Part shown: positions 60,766-64,000 of the stretch, one piece after another
Layout: each line of letters opens with the position of its first letter
Numbering within the stretch: position 1 is the stretch's first letter
NCBI RefSeq assembly: GCF_950066645.1
Contig: NZ_CATMFB010000019.1
Span: 1 to 64,000, forward strand
From: an uncultured Thalassolituus sp.
GTDB taxonomy: Bacteria; Pseudomonadota; Gammaproteobacteria; Pseudomonadales; Oceanobacteraceae
Length of the DNA stretch: 64,000 bases
Direction of reading: 5' to 3'
Made by a program: the position numbers and the translations under genes
The notes under the pieces: model-generated
Seen by the model: the letters and a program-made list of their open reading frames with translations, nothing else
Database searches by the model: none
Told to the model about the DNA's origin: nothing

Positions 60766-62742
60766 GTGTCAGACCGCATTATCCACGCCCCCGAGTTAAC
60801 CTGGAACGCTGATGGCCTCCCTGTGGCCAGTGCTTTCGACGATCCATACTTCTCCGTAGACAACGGTCTGGAAGAAACCCGCTACGTCTTCTTGCGGCAA
60901 AATGGCTTACCGGAAAGATGGGCTACTGGTGAGGGGCCCTTCCGGATCATCGAAACGGGGTTTGGCACCGGACTGAATTTTCTCGCTACCTGGCAGGCGT
61001 TCCGGGCATCAGCATCCCCGGAACGCTGGCTACATTTTACCAGCATAGAAAAATTCCCTCTGACACATGAACAACTGAACCGCGCACTTGCTCTCTGGCC
61101 GGAGCTGACGGATCTCAGTGCAAAACTACTGTCGGCGTATCCACCCGCAACACCGGGTTTTCACGTACTCAGCTGGCCGGAAGAGCGAGTAACACTGACC
61201 CTCATCTTTGCCGACGTTCATGATGCACTGCCAGAGCTGAATGGCCCCGTCGACGCCTGGTTTCTGGATGGTTTTGCGCCCGCAAAAAATCCCGCCATGT
61301 GGTCAGAGAAATTATTCAGTGAGATCCGGCGTATCAGTCTGAACCCCCAACCGGAGCATATCCCGACCGTCGCTACCTTCACTGCGGCAGGCCTGGTAAG
61401 ACGGGGCCTGAAAGGCGCCGGATTCAGGGTCGCGAAAGTAGCGGGATTTGGCCGGAAACGGGAAATGCTGGCCGGCACATACGCAGCGACAATCGGACCG
61501 GAGAAAAGCAAGCTGCAACAGTGTTTACCCTGGCAAACGCTTCCGGAACCCTTACCCCGCGGAAGCCATATCATCATCGCCGGCGCCGGACTGGCAGGAT
61601 GCTCGACGGCGAGGGCTCTGGCAGAGCGTGGGTTCCGGGTAACCCTGTGTGACCCCGAAGGCATCGCCAATGGAGCATCCGGCAATCCTCAGGGAGGGCT
61701 TTATATCAAGCTAGCGGCAGATGACCAGGCGACACACTCCGACTTCTATCGCCAGGCCTATCTTCTGGCTCTGCGTGAAGTCGAACGCCTGTTAGGGAGC
61801 AGTAAAGGCAAGCACTGGGACGACTGTGGTGTGCTGCAACTCTCCACCAGTGACAAAGAAAGCCAGAGGCAACAACGTTTTGTTGAACGACATCGCCCTC
61901 CTGCAGAACTGGTCGTAGTTACAGAGCACGATTCAGATAAGGCTCTGCTCTACCCTGCTGCGGGTTGGGTATCACCCGCTGACTTCTGTCGGGCCATGGC
62001 AGACCACCCGGCCATCCAGTTCTCCAGGACAGACATCAGAGCCATCAACACTGACGGAGGTCAGCTCACCGTGGTGACCTCAGATGGCAAGCTGCAGGCT
62101 GATGGCATCGTCGTTGCGACCGCGAATGACGCTGGCCGACTGACCGGTGCCGACAGTTATATCCCAACGAAAAAGATTCGCGGCCAACTCAGTTACCTTG
62201 CGACGGAGGGCTTGCCATCCGTCGATCGCGTGCTGTGCGCCCGCAGCTATCTGGCTCCTCCCATAGACGGGCGGATGTGCCTGGGTGCGACCTACAACCT
62301 CAATGACGACGAAACCGAACTGAGAGATGGCGACCATCAGACCAATCTCAGCCACCTGAAAGATTTTGGTTCTGACTGGTGTGATGCAGCAGAACACGCA
62401 CAGGTTATCGGGGGACGTGTCGGATTCCGCTGCACAACACCCGATTACCTGCCGATGGCAGGACCACTGGTTCGTAAGCAGGAATTTGTTGAACGCTTCA
62501 GGCCTATGACTAAAAACGCTAAGCAGATTCCCCGACAGTCAATACCCTGGATGCAGGGAGTCTGGCTGAACATAGGCCATGGCTCCAGGGGACTTGCTTC
62601 AGCGTCGCTGTGTGCACAGATGATTGCCATGCAGATATCCGGAGATGCCCCCTGTACCAGCCAGACGGTATCAGATGCGTTATCGCCAAACAGGTTTCTG
62701 CTGAGGGATTTAATCCGGAATAAGCTGAAGGGTGAGAAGTAG
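60766..62742 (+). CDS. mnmC: Bifunctional tRNA 5-(methylaminomethyl)uridine modification protein MnmC
   Basis: MnmC converts cmnm5U34 of some tRNAs to mnm5U. The 658-residue protein starts at a GTG (VSDRIIHAPELTWN) chosen by family match. The N-terminal methyltransferase domain (about 1-250) has FRIIETGFGTGLNFLATW and DAWFLDGFAPAKNPAMWS. The C-terminal FAD-dependent oxidoreductase domain begins IIAGAGLAGCSTARALAERG and ends NIGHGSRGLASASL. Confidence 0.95.
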   Translation: MSDRIIHAPELTWNADGLPVASAFDDPYFSVDNGLEETRYVFLRQNGLPERWATGEGPFRIIETGFGTGLNFLATWQAFRASASPERWLHFTSIEKFPLTHEQLNRALALWPELTDLSAKLLSAYPPATPGFHVLSWPEERVTLTLIFADVHDALPELNGPVDAWFLDGFAPAKNPAMWSEKLFSEIRRISLNPQPEHIPTVATFTAAGLVRRGLKGAGFRVAKVAGFGRKREMLAGTYAATIGPEKSKLQQCLPWQTLPEPLPRGSHIIIAGAGLAGCSTARALAERGFRVTLCDPEGIANGASGNPQGGLYIKLAADDQATHSDFYRQAYLLALREVERLLGSSKGKHWDDCGVLQLSTSDKESQRQQRFVERHRPPAELVVVTEHDSDKALLYPAAGWVSPADFCRAMADHPAIQFSRTDIRAINTDGGQLTVVTSDGKLQADGIVVATANDAGRLTGADSYIPTKKIRGQLSYLATEGLPSVDRVLCARSYLAPPIDGRMCLGATYNLNDDETELRDGDHQTNLSHLKDFGSDWCDAAEHAQVIGGRVGFRCTTPDYLPMAGPLVRKQEFVERFRPMTKNAKQIPRQSIPWMQGVWLNIGHGSRGLASASLCAQMIAMQISGDAPCTSQTVSDALSPNRFLLRDLIRNKLKGEK

Positions 62743-62760
62743 TAAGTTGATACCGGGCAG

Positions 62761-62988
62761 TCAGATACCAGGCGGTAGCTGATCTGCCAATGCAAGCTGG
62801 CAGGTCTCACCAACAGGGTCAAACAGAATAACGACCTGCCCGCGCCTTATCTGCTCCCGAACCTGGTTTTTCTTATCATCAAAAGAGAAGTCATAGTCAC
62901 CGTAGTCTGTCCCCTCACGGCTTACAAACTCTTCGATAATTCCATCCAGCGCGTCGGCTGACAGCATCTCTGCAGGAACCCGCAGCAC
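62761..62988 (-). CDS. YheU-family small protein
   Basis: The 75-residue protein has the YheU pattern: short N-terminal LRVPAEMLSADALDGIIEEF, then VSREGTDYGDYDFS. GTG 62988 was chosen because it gives the family length (E. coli YheU is 72) and AGGAAGG precedes it. Function unknown. It is convergent with mnmC. Confidence 0.75.
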   Translation of the reverse strand: MLRVPAEMLSADALDGIIEEFVSREGTDYGDYDFSFDDKKNQVREQIRRGQVVILFDPVGETCQLALADQLPPGI

Positions 62989-63007
62989 ACCTTCCTGCGG
63001 TGCATCT

Positions 63008-63451
63008 TCACATGGCAAAAGATGCCTCCCGCTCCCATTCACAGGACATTCTTAATTCAGTATCGGAAGGTTCATGTCCCTGTTCAGCCTGCCAGTTGAA
63101 GGTATGCCGTCCGGACAGTTCAGTTTCGAGATGTACCGTTGCAGACACCCAGTACATGCTTTTCAGAAGCGACTCAAATTGTCTTAACCAGGCTTCCCAT
63201 TCATATTCAACCGCCCGATATGAGGCAGCAAAATGGATCACCTGAGTCTGATAGGCACCGGAAAATATATCGTCTCCGGCCATAGAAAACATCTCGCGCT
63301 TAAGCAGAGACCAGTCGTCATCAATCCCGAGGGGAAGCGTCCGGATAGCTGCCCAGTTGGAGCGGCGCTCCCGACGGGCTGCAAGATCCTGAGTACTTGG
63401 AACATGGCGGATAACGCCATACACGATCGATTCCTGATCAAACTGTGACAC
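63008..63451 (-). CDS. Uncharacterised protein
   Basis: The 147-residue protein is not recognised. It has no signal peptide or membrane helix and is rich in Trp and acidic residues (for example EYEWEAWLRQFESLL). It begins with a GTG, MSQFDQESIVYGVIRHVPST, supported by AGGA. It sits 19 bases upstream of the YheU gene and downstream of phaC, so it may be cotranscribed with YheU. No function can be assigned. Confidence 0.55.
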   Translation of the reverse strand: MSQFDQESIVYGVIRHVPSTQDLAARRERRSNWAAIRTLPLGIDDDWSLLKREMFSMAGDDIFSGAYQTQVIHFAASYRAVEYEWEAWLRQFESLLKSMYWVSATVHLETELSGRHTFNWQAEQGHEPSDTELRMSCEWEREASFAM

Positions 63452-63508
63452 GCAAATTTCCTGATCTCTGACTACCGGTCGATAATAACGGAAACCTCGT
63501 AAAACGGA

Positions 63509-63542
63509 AACGCCAGCTCACCGGTAAAGATCAGCTGGCGTT
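63509..63542 (-). terminator. Probable terminator after phaC
   Basis: AACGCCAGCT (63533-63542 read on the minus strand) pairs with AGCTGGCGTT (63509-63518) across a 14-base loop, followed by TCCGTTTTACG. It lies just after the phaC stop. The loop is large and the T-tract is interrupted, so it is only probable. Confidence 0.6.
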
Positions 63543-63558
63543 CTGCTTACAGCGTTGC

Positions 63559-64000
63559 TCAGGCCCGTACGACTTCTGTGATCCGCTGCTTCACATAGCT
63601 TCCGGGAGCCTCTTCCAGCGCAGCCAGAGGGCCCTCTCCGGGAATACGCGGCGCCACCTGCTCGGTACCGCCCTGCTCCGCAATCCATGCTTCCCAGTCC
63701 GGCCACCAGGACCCACGATGACTCTCGGCATCCCGGAACCATTCTTCACTACTCTCAGGCAGCGAATCGTTCGTCCAGTAATTGTACTTGTCGGCCGATG
63801 GTGGGTTGATCACACCCGCAATGTGGCCTGACCCGCCCAGAACAAAACGGTTCTTACCACCGAGGATCTGAGCGCCCTTATAGGTCGCCTGCCAGAGCGC
63901 AATATGATCCTGCGATGCAGACAGAAAATACGCGGGGACTTTGATGGCCGAGAGATCAATTTTCACACCGTTAAGCTCGAGTGCGTTCTTTTCCTTTAAG
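63559..64000 (-). CDS. phaC: Class I poly(3-hydroxyalkanoate) synthase PhaC, C-terminal part (cut by window edge)
   Basis: The frame is open to the right edge; the 5' part lies outside the window. The visible about 146 residues match the C terminus of class I PHA synthases. These include KVPAYFLSASQDHIALW (catalytic Asp in DHI) and FVLGGSGHIAGVINPP (catalytic His). The end is WWPDWEAWI. It polymerises hydroxyacyl-CoA into storage polyester. The nucleophilic Cys is outside the window. Confidence 0.93.
   Translation of the reverse strand, partial: LKEKNALELNGVKIDLSAIKVPAYFLSASQDHIALWQATYKGAQILGGKNRFVLGGSGHIAGVINPPSADKYNYWTNDSLPESSEEWFRDAESHRGSWWPDWEAWIAEQGGTEQVAPRIPGEGPLAALEEAPGSYVKQRITEVVRA

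Overview
The window reads as an ordinary chromosomal stretch of a free-living, probably marine gammaproteobacterium. Gene order resembles what is remembered of Pseudomonas and Oceanospirillales: ruvCAB-ybgC-tolQRAB-pal-cpoB followed by tRNA-Lys, purMN beside a DUF2066 gene and hda, and gyrA-serC-pheA-hisC-(tyrA/aroA)-cmk-rpsA-ihfB. A class I PHA synthase fragment at the right edge also fits. The species cannot be named from sequence alone. There is no CRISPR array, IS element, prophage or rRNA gene, and no gene-free stretch reaches 300 bases.

1-20 kb: tRNA-Lys, the Tol-Pal envelope operon and ruvCAB (all minus strand), then a small PrcB-like lipoprotein and clpB with a heat-shock-type promoter. 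These are followed by an EamA transporter, a LysR regulator, a thioesterase, the tail-specific protease Prc, hda, a DUF2066 protein, purMN, a DUF3108 protein and dcd.

20.6-31.8 kb: after tRNA-Asn lies an AT-rich surface-polysaccharide (O-antigen-type) locus. It has a WbpM-like nucleotide-sugar dehydratase on the plus strand, facing an eight-gene minus-strand operon. That operon encodes a pyruvyl transferase, Wzx-like flippase, GT-B glycosyltransferase, unusual two-domain glycosyltransferase, GT2, Wzy-like polymerase, GT2, 4-keto reductase and a short initiating sugar-phosphate transferase (nine proteins including the last). The set is enough to start, extend, decorate, flip and polymerise a repeat unit. 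A Wzz chain-length regulator sits separately at 42.4-43.5 kb beside gyrA.

31.8-46.1 kb: pyrF-lapB-ihfB-rpsA-cmk-(tyrA::aroA)-hisC-pheA-serC-wzz-gyrA, all minus strand, covering pyrimidine, LPS-control, translation and aromatic/serine metabolism. The usual lapA between ihfB and lapB is missing.

46.3-51 kb (plus): an MTA/SAH-type deaminase, ubiG, a probable mupP and yciK, then a diguanylate cyclase. 51-57.5 kb (minus): the scpAB-rluB condensin/ribosome block, preceded by two tandem, divergent tryptophanyl-tRNA synthetases. One carries a cysteine array like that of the iron-sulfur TrpRS. Next come a YciO/Sua5 protein and a PHP phosphoesterase. 57.5-64 kb: yciB, yciI, an SH3/coiled-coil membrane protein, a periplasmic cyclophilin, an AEC transporter, mnmC, yheU, an unknown gene and the 3' end of phaC.

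The most interesting items are the polysaccharide locus with its two-domain glycosyltransferase, the paired TrpRS genes, the loss of lapA and the relocated wzz. No wholly new defence or mobile system was found.
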